DNA of 64,000 nucleotides from Enterocloster asparagiformis. Its GTDB lineage: Bacteria; Bacillota; Clostridia; Lachnospirales; Lachnospiraceae. A program made the position numbers and the translations under genes. The stretch covers positions 62,001-126,000 of the forward strand of contig JAGZSY010000007.1 of the NCBI GenBank assembly GCA_018380885.1, read 5' to 3'. The notes below the pieces were generated by a model. That model did no database searches. It was not told the origin of the DNA and saw nothing but the letters and a program-made list of their open reading frames with translations. Shown one piece after another: positions 52,276-62,722 of the stretch. How positions within the stretch are numbered: the stretch's first letter is position 1; each line of letters begins with the position of its first letter.

Positions 52276-53436
52276 TCAATATTCAATGGCGTCGATCGCC
52301 GTGTAGCTGTTGCTGCTGCCAGAGCCCTGGCACACGACCACCACGTCGTCCCCCACCTGTACGCTGCCGTAAATGGAGAACAGGTATTGCAGCTGAGAGG
52401 AATTCAGCGCGATGGTGATCGTGCCGTCCCCGTCGATCAGCTCGGAATCGGAGGAATCGTTTAAATCCACCTCCAGTTCAATGGACGTGGGCGTGATCAC
52501 ATCCGTGGATTTGTAATATATGTTCTTGACCTCGCCCTTGACCAGAATATAGTTGCCCACTCCGCCGTCGTCGTCGTTCCAGCCCGAGGTGGTGTAGGCC
52601 CAGATGGTCTTGGACTTCACGTTGTAGTAGATCACCGCGAAACCGCACTCCCTCTGAGACTGGTTCACAGCGGCCAGGCTGCTGGCAACGCCGTTTAGGA
52701 ATACATTGGCGTTCTCCGTGCTAAAGGGCACGGAATCGGACACGGAAAAGCCCTTACGCACCAGAAGGGGACCCTTCCGCTCGTCGTCCAGAATGGTGAT
52801 GGGGTTGATCTCCCCGTCGGAGTTCAGCTCGCATTTGAGCACTGCGCCGTAAATCTCGTTGCTGTCCTTTTTCTTTGTCTTCAACAGGTTATAAAAAATG
52901 TTCACGCAGTCCGTCTGGTTTAACACCTCGTCGGGCTGGCGGCTCACCTTCTCATTCAGCTCCAGATAATTGAATTTTGACACGCGGGAGGACGCCAGGT
53001 CGCCGGTGAAATCGCTGTCCGCGTAACCCAGCATGGTCAGAAAGGCTTTTACGGCGTCCTTATATGTAATGTAGTCGTCGGGCTTAAACATTCCGCCCAG
53101 AAAACCGGTCATCCAGCCCTGGGAGGCCGCGATGCGGATATAGACCGCGTTCTCGTGGTTCATGGGCACGTCCGCGAACACCGAGACATTGGTGGTGGGA
53201 AGATTTTCCCGATAGCTGGAGGCGTTCACCAGCATTTTCGCAAACTCGGCCCGCGTCACCTGGCCCGTGTAATCGGTGACGCTCAGGATTCCCAACAGGT
53301 CCACCACCTTTTTGCGCATGTCGAAATTGGCCGTGGACGTGCTGGCGCTCACCGTCATAGGCGCGGCCGCCGTCACCGCCGTTACGGCCGCCAGGGAGGC
53401 ATAAAAAAAGCGGCCTGCCTTGTATCGTCTCTTCAT
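52276..53436 (-). CDS. SLH-domain surface protein
   Basis: 386 residues with a Sec signal peptide (basic MKRRYKAGRFF, helix YASLAAVTAVTAA, cleavage near VSA-ST). S-layer homology units follow (about 35-165): VVDLLGILSVTDYTGQVTRA, EFAKMLVNAS, SVFADVPMNHENAVYI, and GMFKPDDYITYKDAVKAFL. They should bind secondary wall polymer. The rest (about 170-386) is a beta-rich region ending in a predicted small barrel (QVGDDVVVVCQGSGSSNS) with no recognised family. The ATG at 53436 has GAGGAG ten bases upstream. The adaptor gene follows after 15 bases, so this wall-bound protein and the exporter are made together. Confidence 0.87.
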   Translation of the reverse strand: MKRRYKAGRFFYASLAAVTAVTAAAPMTVSASTSTANFDMRKKVVDLLGILSVTDYTGQVTRAEFAKMLVNASSYRENLPTTNVSVFADVPMNHENAVYIRIAASQGWMTGFLGGMFKPDDYITYKDAVKAFLTMLGYADSDFTGDLASSRVSKFNYLELNEKVSRQPDEVLNQTDCVNIFYNLLKTKKKDSNEIYGAVLKCELNSDGEINPITILDDERKGPLLVRKGFSVSDSVPFSTENANVFLNGVASSLAAVNQSQRECGFAVIYYNVKSKTIWAYTTSGWNDDDGGVGNYILVKGEVKNIYYKSTDVITPTSIELEVDLNDSSDSELIDGDGTITIALNSSQLQYLFSIYGSVQVGDDVVVVCQGSGSSNSYTAIDAIEY

Positions 53437-53638
53437 AACCGTTGCTCCTCTCAAATCTACTGCATAATTCCTCGTTATCTCATACTTTACCATCTTAATG
53501 TGTTCATTTTGTGATTTAAATTGGAAAATTTTATCTGTTCTCCGTCCCTTCCCCCGGCCCGTTCCTCAGGACGGCGCAAATATTTTTCTAAATTTTGGAG
53601 AAATATGCAAATATTTTCACATACCGTCTGTCTGCATA

Positions 53639-53667
53639 TTGAAAAAGTCTGAATTTAGTTCTATACT
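53639..53667 (+). promoter_or_regulatory. Promoter of the pyrophosphatase gene
   Basis: TTGAAA (53639-53644) and TATACT (53662-53667) with a 17-base spacer, 52 bases before the ATG at 53719. The opposite-strand promoter for the SLH gene must lie between 53440 and 53600 but no convincing pair was found. Confidence 0.82.
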
Positions 53668-53718
53668 CAGCTTAAAGAGGTCATTTTTTCTTTTTCTCAT
53701 ATCAAAGGGGGCTTATTT

Positions 53719-55836
<2,118 letters not shown>

Positions 55837-55857
55837 GATGGCGGTGAAAATTGAGTG

Positions 55858-55907
55858 AAAAAATCAGGGAGGCGGTCCCGTTTTTCGGATCGCCTCCCTG
55901 ATTTTTA
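55858..55907. terminator. Bidirectional terminator between hppA and hicB
   Basis: ATCAGGGAGGCG (55863-55874) pairs with CGCCTCCCTGAT (55891-55902). T-runs follow on both strands, so it can end transcription of hppA from the left and of hicAB from the right. Confidence 0.92.
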
Positions 55908-55923
55908 ATCCCACATCCAAAAT

Positions 55924-56256
55924 TTATCCAACCATATGCTCAATCGCCTCTTCCACGGCAGCATTTAAACTTTTTCCATGTTCGATTGCATAGATAGCAA
56001 TCGTTCTGTGTAAATCCGGACTGATTCTCACATTAAATGTTCCCTTGTATGGCAATTCAGGCTGTACACCGCGCTCTTCACAATCTTTCAAATATTCATC
56101 AATTACACTACGAAAGTCCATCTCCAACTCGCGTACCGAGTCGCCCTCATAAGAAAGCAAGGACTTTACACCAATTACCTTTCCGTACAAACAATTATCG
56201 GCTTTTGAATATTCCACTGTTCCGTTATAATTCTTATAGGATAACAGGCTGCTCAT
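55924..56256 (-). CDS. hicB: HicB-family antitoxin
   Basis: 110 residues. The N-terminal half has the degenerate RNase-H-like HicB fold (YNGTVEYSKADNCLYGKVIG, GDSVRELEMDFRSVIDEYL), which blocks the toxin. The C-terminal half is a ribbon-helix-helix DNA-binding domain (GTFNVRISPDLHRTIAIYAI, SLNAAVEEAIEHM), expected to repress its own promoter. It overlaps hicA by four bases (ATGA). Coding DNA is clearly more AT-rich than the flanking hppA and cls, which fits recent acquisition. Toxin-first order is normal for hicAB. Confidence 0.92.
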   Translation of the reverse strand: MSSLLSYKNYNGTVEYSKADNCLYGKVIGVKSLLSYEGDSVRELEMDFRSVIDEYLKDCEERGVQPELPYKGTFNVRISPDLHRTIAIYAIEHGKSLNAAVEEAIEHMVG

Positions 56257-56504
56257 AGTTGGCCATCCTTTCTCAATTTCTCGATTACCTGATCTAATAC
56301 ATATTTTTTTAATACACCATTGGGATGCGGCTTATGAAAATTAATTACCTCGTTGCTTCCTTCTTTGATGAACTTTACTCCTGAACCGGTTCCGCCTTGT
56401 TTTAACTCATATCCAAAGTATGACAATAATAATACCATTTCATCAAATGTAAAATCCTTCGGTTTCTTCATGAGTCTGTCGACTAATTTTTCCTTCTTGC
56501 TCAT
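56253..56504 (-). CDS. hicA: HicA-family mRNA interferase toxin
   Basis: 83 residues with a double-stranded-RNA-binding-like fold: DFTFDEMVLLLSYFGYELKQ, GTGSGVKFIKEGSNEVINFH with the conserved active-site His, and KPHPNGVLKKYVLDQVIEKL. HicA toxins cleave mRNA and stop growth when free of HicB. The ATG at 56504 has an AAGG-type site next to it (GGGGATGTAAGG); a frame to 56534 would begin near the -10 and is rejected. Start and promoter geometry (-10 at 56526-56531) give a very short leader. Composition is AT-rich, as in hicB. Confidence 0.92.
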   Translation of the reverse strand: MSKKEKLVDRLMKKPKDFTFDEMVLLLSYFGYELKQGGTGSGVKFIKEGSNEVINFHKPHPNGVLKKYVLDQVIEKLRKDGQL

Positions 56505-56525
56505 CCTTACATCCCCTTTATTAAT

Positions 56526-56570
56526 ACTATACACTTTTCATTCGATTTATGCAACTATTTTTAGTTGCAT
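56526..56570 (-). promoter_or_regulatory. hicAB promoter with palindrome over the -35 box
   Basis: TTGCAT (56549-56554) and TATAGT (56526-56531) have a 17-base spacer on the minus strand. A perfect inverted repeat ATGCAACTA-4-TAGTTGCAT (56549-56570) includes the whole -35 box. It is the likely HicB operator. Confidence 0.82.
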
Positions 56571-56616
56571 TTTATCTATGCGATCACCCGTTATCACAAT
56601 TTGAAATGTATAACAT

Positions 56617-56657
56617 AAAAAGGAGAGGCAACTCCCACCCCAGGAATCCCTCTCCTT
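56617..56657 (-). terminator. Terminator of the cardiolipin synthase gene
   Basis: On the minus strand AAGGAGAGG-20-CCTCTCCTT is followed by TTTATG. It starts 14 bases after the stop at 56671. Confidence 0.85.
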
Positions 56658-56670
56658 CTCCATCTTCCCC

Positions 56671-58209
56671 TCACATAAGCGGCGCAAACAACCGCAGCGC
56701 CCGGCCGGCCGCCCGCTTAAAGAACGGATACCTCCGGCATTCCTCCAGGGTGACCGGCCTGCATTTTGCGATCGTCTCCTGGAAATCCCGTTCGATCTCC
56801 AGGACCACGGGATTTTTGTAAATATACGCGGCGCACTCGAAGTGCAGATACAGGCTGCGGAAGTCCAGGTTGATGGTTCCCACCACCGCCTTGGCGTCGT
56901 CACTGATAAACTCCTTCGCGTGCACGAATCCCGGCGTGTACTCGTAGACCTTCACCCCAGCCTCGATCAGCTCCGGGTAATAGGTTCTGGCCAAAAGATA
57001 CGCGTACAGCTTGTCCGGAATGTGCGGCATGATCAGAGTCACATCCACGCCCCGCTTGGCTGCAAAGCACAACGCGTTCTCCATCTCGTCGTCCAGAATC
57101 AGGTAGGGCGTCATAATGTGGACATAATTTTCCGCCTGGTTCAGGATGTCCAAATAGAGCTGCTCACCCACCTGCTCGTTGTCCATGGGGCTGTCGCCGT
57201 AGGGGAGCACAAATCCCTGGGCTCCCTCCACCGGCAGCGGTTCCCGCAGATACGCCTGGTAATCGTCCTGATCCCTCTCAGTCACATTCCACATTTGCAG
57301 AAACATCATGGTGAAGCTGGCCACCGCGTCACCCTTGATCATCACAGCCGTGTCCTTCCAGTGCCCGAAGCGCACCTTGGCGTTGATATACTCGTCCGCC
57401 AGATTCACGCCGCCTGTAAACGCAGTCCGGCCGTCGATCACCACGATCTTGCGGTGATCCCGGTTGTTCTGGTAGGTGGACAGGGTGGGCTTTATGGGAG
57501 AGAACATCTTGCAATGGATGCCCTTTTTCTCCAGCTCCTTCGGATATCCATACGGGAGCAGGATCAGAGAGCACATACCGTCGTACATCACCCGGACCTC
57601 CACGCCCTCCTTCACCTTCTGCTCCAGTATTTCCAGAATCTGGTTCCACATCGTACCGCGCTCGATGATGAAATACTCCATGAAAATAAATTCCTTCGCA
57701 GCCCGCAGCTCCCGCTTTAACGCCTCAAACTTGTCCTCCCCCAGGGGGAAATGGCAGACCGACGTGTTTTCGTACACCGGGAAACCGGCCCAGCGGTTCA
57801 TGTATCCGGCCAGGCGGAACTGGGATGGGTCGGCTTCGGCCAGCCGGTCGGTGACAGCCACGTTCTGCGTCAGACAGGGCGCGGCCATTTTCCTGGTCAT
57901 TTTCAGGCGCAGCTTCAAAATTCTGGTCCGCAGCTGCACGTGCATGAACAGGAAAAACAGCACGCCGAACACCGGGAACACCAGCACCGGTATGATCCAG
58001 GCCATTTTAAAGCTGGCGTTCTCCCTGGCGTTTAATATGTAAATCACGGCAAATGAGGTTACTATCAGCGCAAGTCCGTAGGCGTAAATCAGGTAATCCC
58101 CCAGCCACCGGATCACCCCGAACAGGATCCCCACCTGTATCAGCAGGAACAGAATGACAAAGGCTGTCCGCCCGAACACAATGCGGAACAATCCGCGCAA
58201 TTTCTTCAT
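56671..58209 (-). CDS. cls: Cardiolipin synthase (phospholipase D family)
   Basis: 512 residues. Two or three N-terminal helices (about 8-105, including GRTAFVILFLLIQVGILFG and MAWIIPVLVFPVFGVLFFLF) anchor the enzyme. Two PLD catalytic motifs follow: NRDHRKIVVIDGRTAFTGG near residue 265 and FVHAKEFISDDAKAVVGTIN near residue 445. It joins two phosphatidylglycerol molecules to cardiolipin plus glycerol. The ATG at 58209 has GGAGG very close (three or four bases), a slightly short spacing; the frame extends upstream but that part is low-complexity and overlaps a terminator. The gene appears to stand alone. Confidence 0.94.
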   Translation of the reverse strand: MKKLRGLFRIVFGRTAFVILFLLIQVGILFGVIRWLGDYLIYAYGLALIVTSFAVIYILNARENASFKMAWIIPVLVFPVFGVLFFLFMHVQLRTRILKLRLKMTRKMAAPCLTQNVAVTDRLAEADPSQFRLAGYMNRWAGFPVYENTSVCHFPLGEDKFEALKRELRAAKEFIFMEYFIIERGTMWNQILEILEQKVKEGVEVRVMYDGMCSLILLPYGYPKELEKKGIHCKMFSPIKPTLSTYQNNRDHRKIVVIDGRTAFTGGVNLADEYINAKVRFGHWKDTAVMIKGDAVASFTMMFLQMWNVTERDQDDYQAYLREPLPVEGAQGFVLPYGDSPMDNEQVGEQLYLDILNQAENYVHIMTPYLILDDEMENALCFAAKRGVDVTLIMPHIPDKLYAYLLARTYYPELIEAGVKVYEYTPGFVHAKEFISDDAKAVVGTINLDFRSLYLHFECAAYIYKNPVVLEIERDFQETIAKCRPVTLEECRRYPFFKRAAGRALRLFAPLM

Positions 58210-58310
58210 AAGCCTCCTTCTCCTTCTGCCGGCTGCCCGGACAGCCCACGCCTGCGGCTCATAGCCCCGGCTGCTGTCCGCCTGCGGCGCCCTGGCCCCG
58301 CTGCCTCCAA

Positions 58311-58352
58311 CAGAAAGCGGCAGCAAGGCGGCATTCTTTCGCCGCTGCTGCC
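58311..58352 (-). terminator. Hairpin after metY, weak terminator
   Basis: GGCAGCA plus GCGGC pair with GCCGC and TGCTGCC (58319-58352) around an eight-base loop. Only CGCTTTCTG follows, so termination may be incomplete. Confidence 0.5.
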
Positions 58353-58385
58353 TCTTCTTTTGTCAGTAAGATTTCCGTGTCACTA

Positions 58386-59666
58386 TCAATCCTCGAAAGC
58401 CTGGCGGATATCCTCGATGATATCGTCCGCGCTCTCAAGCCCTACGCTGAACCGGATCATGGACGGATCCACGCCAGCCTCCACCAGCTGCTCATCCGTC
58501 AGCTGACGGTGGGTGTGGCTGGCCGGGTGGAGCACAGCCGTTCTGGAGTCCGCCACGTGCGTCTCGATGGAGCACAGCTTTAGCTTGTCCATAAACTCCG
58601 CCGCCGCCGCTCTCCCGCCCTTCAGGCCAAAGGAAATCACGCCGCAGGTGCCGTTGGGCATATACTTCTGCGCCACTTCATAGTACTTGTCGCCGGGCAG
58701 GCCGGGATAGCGCACCCAGTCCACGTCCTCCCTGGATTGCAGGTAGGAGGCAACCTTGAGGGCGCTCTCACAGTGGCGCGGCATGCGCAGGTGAAGGGTC
58801 TCCAGGCCCAGGTTCAGCAGGAACGCGTTCTGGGGCGACGGGATGGAGCCCAGGTCGCGCATGAGCTGGGCGGTGGCCTTCATGATATAAGCCATTTTGC
58901 CGAACTTCTGGGTGTAAACGATGCCGTGATAGGACTCGTCCGGCTCGGTCAGACCGGTAAAGCGGTCGTGGTGGGCCTCCCAGTCGAAGTTTCCACTGTC
59001 CACAATACAGCCGCCCACGCAGGTGGCGTGTCCGTCCATGTATTTGGTGGTGCTGTGAGTCACGATGTCGACGCCCCACTCAAAGGGGCGGCAGTTGATG
59101 GGGGTCGCAAAGGTGTTGTCCACGATCAGCGGAACGCCGTGCTCGTGGGCCACCTTGGCGAACTTCTCAAAGTCCAGCACGGTCAGCGCCGGATTGGCGA
59201 TGCTCTCGGCAAACAGCACCTTGGTATTAGGCTTAAAGGCCTCGTTCAGCTCCTCCTCGGTGGCATCCGGGCTCACCAGCGTGCACTCCACGCCCATCTT
59301 GGGGAAGGTGACGGTAAACAGGTTGGTGGAGCCGCCGTAGATCGCGGAGGAGGCCACGATGTGGTCACCTGCCTGGCAGATGTTCAGGATCGCGAAAAAG
59401 TTGGCCGCCTGTCCGGAGGAAGTCAGCATGGCGCCCACGCCGCCCTCCAGCTCGCAGATCTTGGCTGCCACCGCGTCGTTGGTGGGATTGGCCAGGCGGG
59501 TGTAAAAATATCCGCTCTCCTCCAGATCAAACAGACGTCCCATCTGCTCGCTGGTGGTGAACTTAAATGTGGTGCTCTGATAGATGGGAAGCTGACGTGG
59601 TTCCCCGTTTTTCGGTTCCCAGCCCCCCTGGATGCAGATTGTGTCCAGTGAACGTTTCGTGCTCAT
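58386..59666 (-). CDS. metY: O-acetylhomoserine sulfhydrylase (MetY)
   Basis: 426-residue pyridoxal-phosphate enzyme of the Cys/Met metabolism family. It makes homocysteine from O-acetylhomoserine and sulfide, a direct sulfhydrylation route to methionine. Motifs: YTRLANPTNDAVAAKICELE, LTSSGQAANFFAILNI, SSAIYGGSTNLF, LIVDNTFATPINCRPFEW, and THSTTKYMDGHATCVGG with the PLP Lys near residue 210. The length fits MetY (about 425-435), longer than MetB or MetC (about 380-400). ATG at 59666 has AGGAGG upstream. No SAM riboswitch precedes it: only 72 bases separate it from the next gene, and a TTGCAA-16-TAAAAT promoter fits there. Confidence 0.93.
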   Translation of the reverse strand: MSTKRSLDTICIQGGWEPKNGEPRQLPIYQSTTFKFTTSEQMGRLFDLEESGYFYTRLANPTNDAVAAKICELEGGVGAMLTSSGQAANFFAILNICQAGDHIVASSAIYGGSTNLFTVTFPKMGVECTLVSPDATEEELNEAFKPNTKVLFAESIANPALTVLDFEKFAKVAHEHGVPLIVDNTFATPINCRPFEWGVDIVTHSTTKYMDGHATCVGGCIVDSGNFDWEAHHDRFTGLTEPDESYHGIVYTQKFGKMAYIMKATAQLMRDLGSIPSPQNAFLLNLGLETLHLRMPRHCESALKVASYLQSREDVDWVRYPGLPGDKYYEVAQKYMPNGTCGVISFGLKGGRAAAAEFMDKLKLCSIETHVADSRTAVLHPASHTHRQLTDEQLVEAGVDPSMIRFSVGLESADDIIEDIRQAFED

Positions 59667-59700
59667 GCCCTATATCCTCCTGTTGGTCGCAATTTTACTT

Positions 59701-59728
59701 ATTTTACCATTTTTTTACTATTTTGCAA
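59701..59728 (-). promoter_or_regulatory. Promoter candidate of metY
   Basis: TTGCAA (59723-59728) and TAAAAT (59701-59706) on the minus strand with a 16-base spacer, in the short AT-rich gap before metY. Confidence 0.6.
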
Positions 59729-59738
59729 TCGTGTCAGA

Positions 59739-60842
59739 TCAAATGGTGATCAGATGATACTCCCGGTTCCCCAGCCCCAGCTTCACGCCGTGGTCGATAC
59801 AGGTCTCCCAGTTGGTATCCGGGTGAGTGTCCTTAAAGTGGTCGTGGTGGCAGTGCTCCTGCTCCGCCAGATAGCTGCCGTTTATGATGGGCTGGCGGTT
59901 GACCGCGTCCACACAGGCCATATCCAGGGCCACAGGGTCAAAGGAGGCGAATATGCCCACATTGGGCACAATGGCCGCGTCGTTCTCGGAGTGGCAGTCG
60001 CAGTTTGGAGATACGTCCACCACCAGGCTCACGTGGAAGCTGGGGCGGTCCTTCACAATTGCCCAGGCGTACTCCGCGATCTTCATATTTAAGATGTCGT
60101 TGGCCTCGTCGCACATGCTGTCCACCGCGTCCACGGGACATGCCCCGATGCAGCGGCCGCAGCCCACGCACTTGCTCACGTCGATGGTGGCCTTTCTGGA
60201 CTCGATGGTGATGGCGTCGTGCGCGCAGTTTTTCCGGCAGGCGCCGCAGCCCACGCACAGCTCGTGGTTCACAAAGGGCTTGCCGGCGTTGTGCATCTCC
60301 ATCTTCCCTGCCCGGGAACCGCCGCCCATGCCCAGGTTCTTTAAAGCTCCGCCGAAGCCGGTGGACTCGTGGCCCTTAAAGTGGGTCAGGGAAATGACGA
60401 TGTCCGCGTCCATCAGCGCACGGCCGATCTTCGCCTCCTTCACATAGTCCCCGTCGATGGGGACCAGCACCTCGTCCGTGCCCTTTAAGCCGTCTGCGAT
60501 AATCATATGGCAGCCGGTGCAGAACGGGTTGTAGCCGTTCTCATAGGCTGCGTCCAGGTGATCCAGCGCGTTCTTGCGCCGCCCCACGTAGAGGGTGTTG
60601 CAGTCGGTGAGGAAGGGGCGTCCGCCCTTGGAGCGGATTAAGTCCACCAGCACCTTGGAATAGTTGGGCCGCAGGTAAGCCAGATTTCCCGGTTCACCGA
60701 AGTGAATCTTGATTGCGGTGAATTTATTTTCAAAGTCCATATCCATCATACCGGCCTTCTTGACCAGCCGCTCCAGCTTCTGCAGGAGATTTTCCTGTAA
60801 TGTCGTGCGCATGTTGGTGTAGTATACATTTGATACTGCCAT
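59739..60842 (-). CDS. DUF362 protein with two 4Fe-4S clusters
   Basis: 367 residues. The DUF362 part (about 40-185) has TAIKIHFGEPGNLAYLRPNY, FLTDCNTLYVGRRKNALDH and VISLTHFKGHESTGFGGALK. A ferredoxin-like insert (about 190-250) carries two CxxCxxCxxxC motifs: LCVGCGACRKNCAHDA and KCVGCGRCIGACPVDA. The C-terminal part has CDCHSENDAAIVPNVGIFAS and HHDHFKDTHPDTNW. DUF362 proteins are common in anaerobes; no reaction has been firmly assigned, though electron transfer is expected. The ATG at 60842 has AGGAGG upstream and the gene has its own promoter. Confidence 0.88.
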   Translation of the reverse strand: MAVSNVYYTNMRTTLQENLLQKLERLVKKAGMMDMDFENKFTAIKIHFGEPGNLAYLRPNYSKVLVDLIRSKGGRPFLTDCNTLYVGRRKNALDHLDAAYENGYNPFCTGCHMIIADGLKGTDEVLVPIDGDYVKEAKIGRALMDADIVISLTHFKGHESTGFGGALKNLGMGGGSRAGKMEMHNAGKPFVNHELCVGCGACRKNCAHDAITIESRKATIDVSKCVGCGRCIGACPVDAVDSMCDEANDILNMKIAEYAWAIVKDRPSFHVSLVVDVSPNCDCHSENDAAIVPNVGIFASFDPVALDMACVDAVNRQPIINGSYLAEQEHCHHDHFKDTHPDTNWETCIDHGVKLGLGNREYHLITI

Positions 60843-60874
60843 GATATCCTCCTTTGGAATCGTTATAATCCCCT

Positions 60875-60903
60875 ATTATACTTCATCCAGAGCGGATATT
60901 CAA
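60875..60903 (-). promoter_or_regulatory. Promoter of the DUF362 gene
   Basis: TTGAAT (60898-60903) and TATAAT (60875-60880) on the minus strand, spacer 17 bases, start codon 33 bases further on. Confidence 0.83.
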
Positions 60904-61192
60904 TCTACATTTGGAAAAGCCCGCCAGCCCTCTTAACAATTTTCTAGCGCCGCTGTTCTTGCAAAGGGCTTCGTCCCTGTGTTAAGCTATTACTGTTATT
61001 TCATCCTAACCGGAGCCGGGTCCCGGCTCCCGCATTCTCTTAGACGCACCAACTGAATTGGCGACGGACTGACCTGAAGCAATCGTCCACCCTTCCGTTT
61101 TTTAATATCCGCCAGCGCGCGGACCGCCTGTGCCCTGTTTTTTTGGTGCCCTCAGGGCAGGCAAAATCTCAATATAAGTAGGAGGAAACTAT
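60904..61192 (+). promoter_or_regulatory. Structured leader before the DUF1538/PII-like genes
   Basis: This 290-base gap holds no gene. A weak promoter candidate is TTGCAA (60959-60964) with TTAAGC 17 bases on. Downstream come a GGAGCCGG-type hairpin (61012-61030), a conserved-looking stretch (61040-61095) and, just before the ribosome site, two mutually exclusive hairpins: a long one (61126-61137 with 61153-61162) and a short GCCCT-C-AGGGC one (61148-61158). This layout suggests a cis-regulatory RNA. I could not assign it to a known riboswitch class. Confidence 0.45.
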
Positions 61193-62722
61193 TTGAACAA
61201 AAAATTAAACGAAAAAATTTCCGAATCCCTCTCCTGCGTCCTGCCGGTGACCTGTATTGTGCTGCTTTTGTGCATCACCATCACGCCCATGCCGTTGGAC
61301 CCGCTGATGCTGTTTCTGGCCGGAGCCGCCTTTCTGATCGTGGGCATGGGCTTTTTTACCCTGGGCGCGGACATGGCTATGATGCCCATCGGCGAGCGGG
61401 TGGGCGCAAAGCTCACCTCGTCCGGGCGCCTGCCTTTAATCGCCCTGGCCTGCTTTATCATCGGCGCGGTGATCACCATGGCGGAGCCCGACCTAAAGGT
61501 GCTGGCCAACCAGACGCCCGCCGTGCCGGACGCGGTTCTCATGGTCTCGGTGGCCGCGGGCGTGGGCGTATTTCTGGCTCTGGCCTTCCTGCGCAGCCTG
61601 TTTGGCTGGAGCCTCTCGAAAATCCTGCTGGTCTGCTACGGAGCGCTCTTTCTCCTGACCGTTTTTGTGCCCGGCGATTTTCTGGCAGTGGCCTTTGACT
61701 CCGGCGGCGTGACCACAGGCCCCATCACCGTTCCCTTTATCATGGCCCTGGGCGTGGGCCTGACCTCGGTGGGCCGCACCAGGGAGGGCGCAAGCAGCAG
61801 CTTCGGCCTGGTGGCCCTCTGCTCTGTGGGCCCCATACTCTCCGTCATGCTTCTGGGCATGGCCTACAGCTCCTCCTCCGGCAGCTACACGCCCTTCACC
61901 ATACCGGAGATTTCCAACTCCCAGGACCTGTGGCTGGCCTTCCAGCGCCAGTTTCCAGAGTACGCGGGGGAAGTATTTTTCGCCCTCTTCCCCATCCTTG
62001 TGTTCTTCCTGTTTTTCCAGATCTTCTTTCTCCGGCTGCGCAGGCGGCAGGTAATCAAGATTCTGGTCGGCATGCTCTACTCCTACATAGGCCTGACCTT
62101 GTTCCTGACAGGCGTCAACGTGGGCTTTATGCCGGCCGGCAATTATCTGGGCATGCAGATGGCCTCCCTGCCCTACCGTTGGATCATGGTGCCTGTGGGC
62201 ATGGTGATCGGCTTCTACATCGTCAAGGCCGAGCCCGCGGTGCAGGTGCTCAACAAGCAGGTGGAGGAGATCACCGGCGGCACTATCCCGGCCAAAACCA
62301 TGATGACCGGCCTTTCCGTGGGTATGGCCGTCTCCCTGGGGCTGTCCATCTTCCGGGTGCTCACCGGCCTGCCGCTGATGTACCTGCTGGCGCCGGGCTA
62401 CGCCCTGGCTTTGGGGCTATCCTTCGTGGTGCCGCCCATTTTCACCTCCATCGCCTTTGACTCCGGCGGCGTGGCCTCGGGCCCCATGACGGCCACCTTC
62501 CTGCTGCCCTTTGCAATGGGCGCCTGCGAGGCCGTGGGCGGCAACATCCTGACCGACGCCTTCGGCATCGTGGCCATGGTCGCCATGACGCCCCTGGTCA
62601 TCATCCAGCTGATCGGCCTTCTGTACAAGATGAGCGCCGGCAAAACAAAATCCAGACCTATGCTCCCCGCTCCCGCCGCGGATGGGGAAATCATTGATTT
62701 GAACGAGGAGGAGCCGACATGA
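61193..62722 (+). CDS. DUF1538 multipass membrane protein (putative transporter)
   Basis: 509 residues with about 12 helices in two related halves. Each half carries the same signature: VAFDSGGVTTGPITVPF near residue 166 and IAFDSGGVASGPMTATF near residue 420, suggesting an internally duplicated transporter whose two loops meet in the membrane. The family (DUF1538) has no settled substrate. The start is TTG at 61193, with AGGAGG seven bases upstream. The PII-like gene overlaps its end by four bases, which indicates that the regulator acts on this protein, as GlnK does on AmtB or SbtB on SbtA. A structured leader precedes it. Confidence 0.87.
   Translation: MNKKLNEKISESLSCVLPVTCIVLLLCITITPMPLDPLMLFLAGAAFLIVGMGFFTLGADMAMMPIGERVGAKLTSSGRLPLIALACFIIGAVITMAEPDLKVLANQTPAVPDAVLMVSVAAGVGVFLALAFLRSLFGWSLSKILLVCYGALFLLTVFVPGDFLAVAFDSGGVTTGPITVPFIMALGVGLTSVGRTREGASSSFGLVALCSVGPILSVMLLGMAYSSSSGSYTPFTIPEISNSQDLWLAFQRQFPEYAGEVFFALFPILVFFLFFQIFFLRLRRRQVIKILVGMLYSYIGLTLFLTGVNVGFMPAGNYLGMQMASLPYRWIMVPVGMVIGFYIVKAEPAVQVLNKQVEEITGGTIPAKTMMTGLSVGMAVSLGLSIFRVLTGLPLMYLLAPGYALALGLSFVVPPIFTSIAFDSGGVASGPMTATFLLPFAMGACEAVGGNILTDAFGIVAMVAMTPLVIIQLIGLLYKMSAGKTKSRPMLPAPAADGEIIDLNEEEPT

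Noticed and set aside
59667..59738. A SAM riboswitch or T-box before metY.
   Set aside because: Only 72 AT-rich bases are available and none of the conserved elements is present.
60904..61192. A ZTP-type riboswitch before the DUF1538 gene, suggested by the stretch ACCGCCTGTGCCCTG.
   Set aside because: The match to the conserved 3' core is partial and the 5' half of that motif is not found, so the leader is left unclassified.
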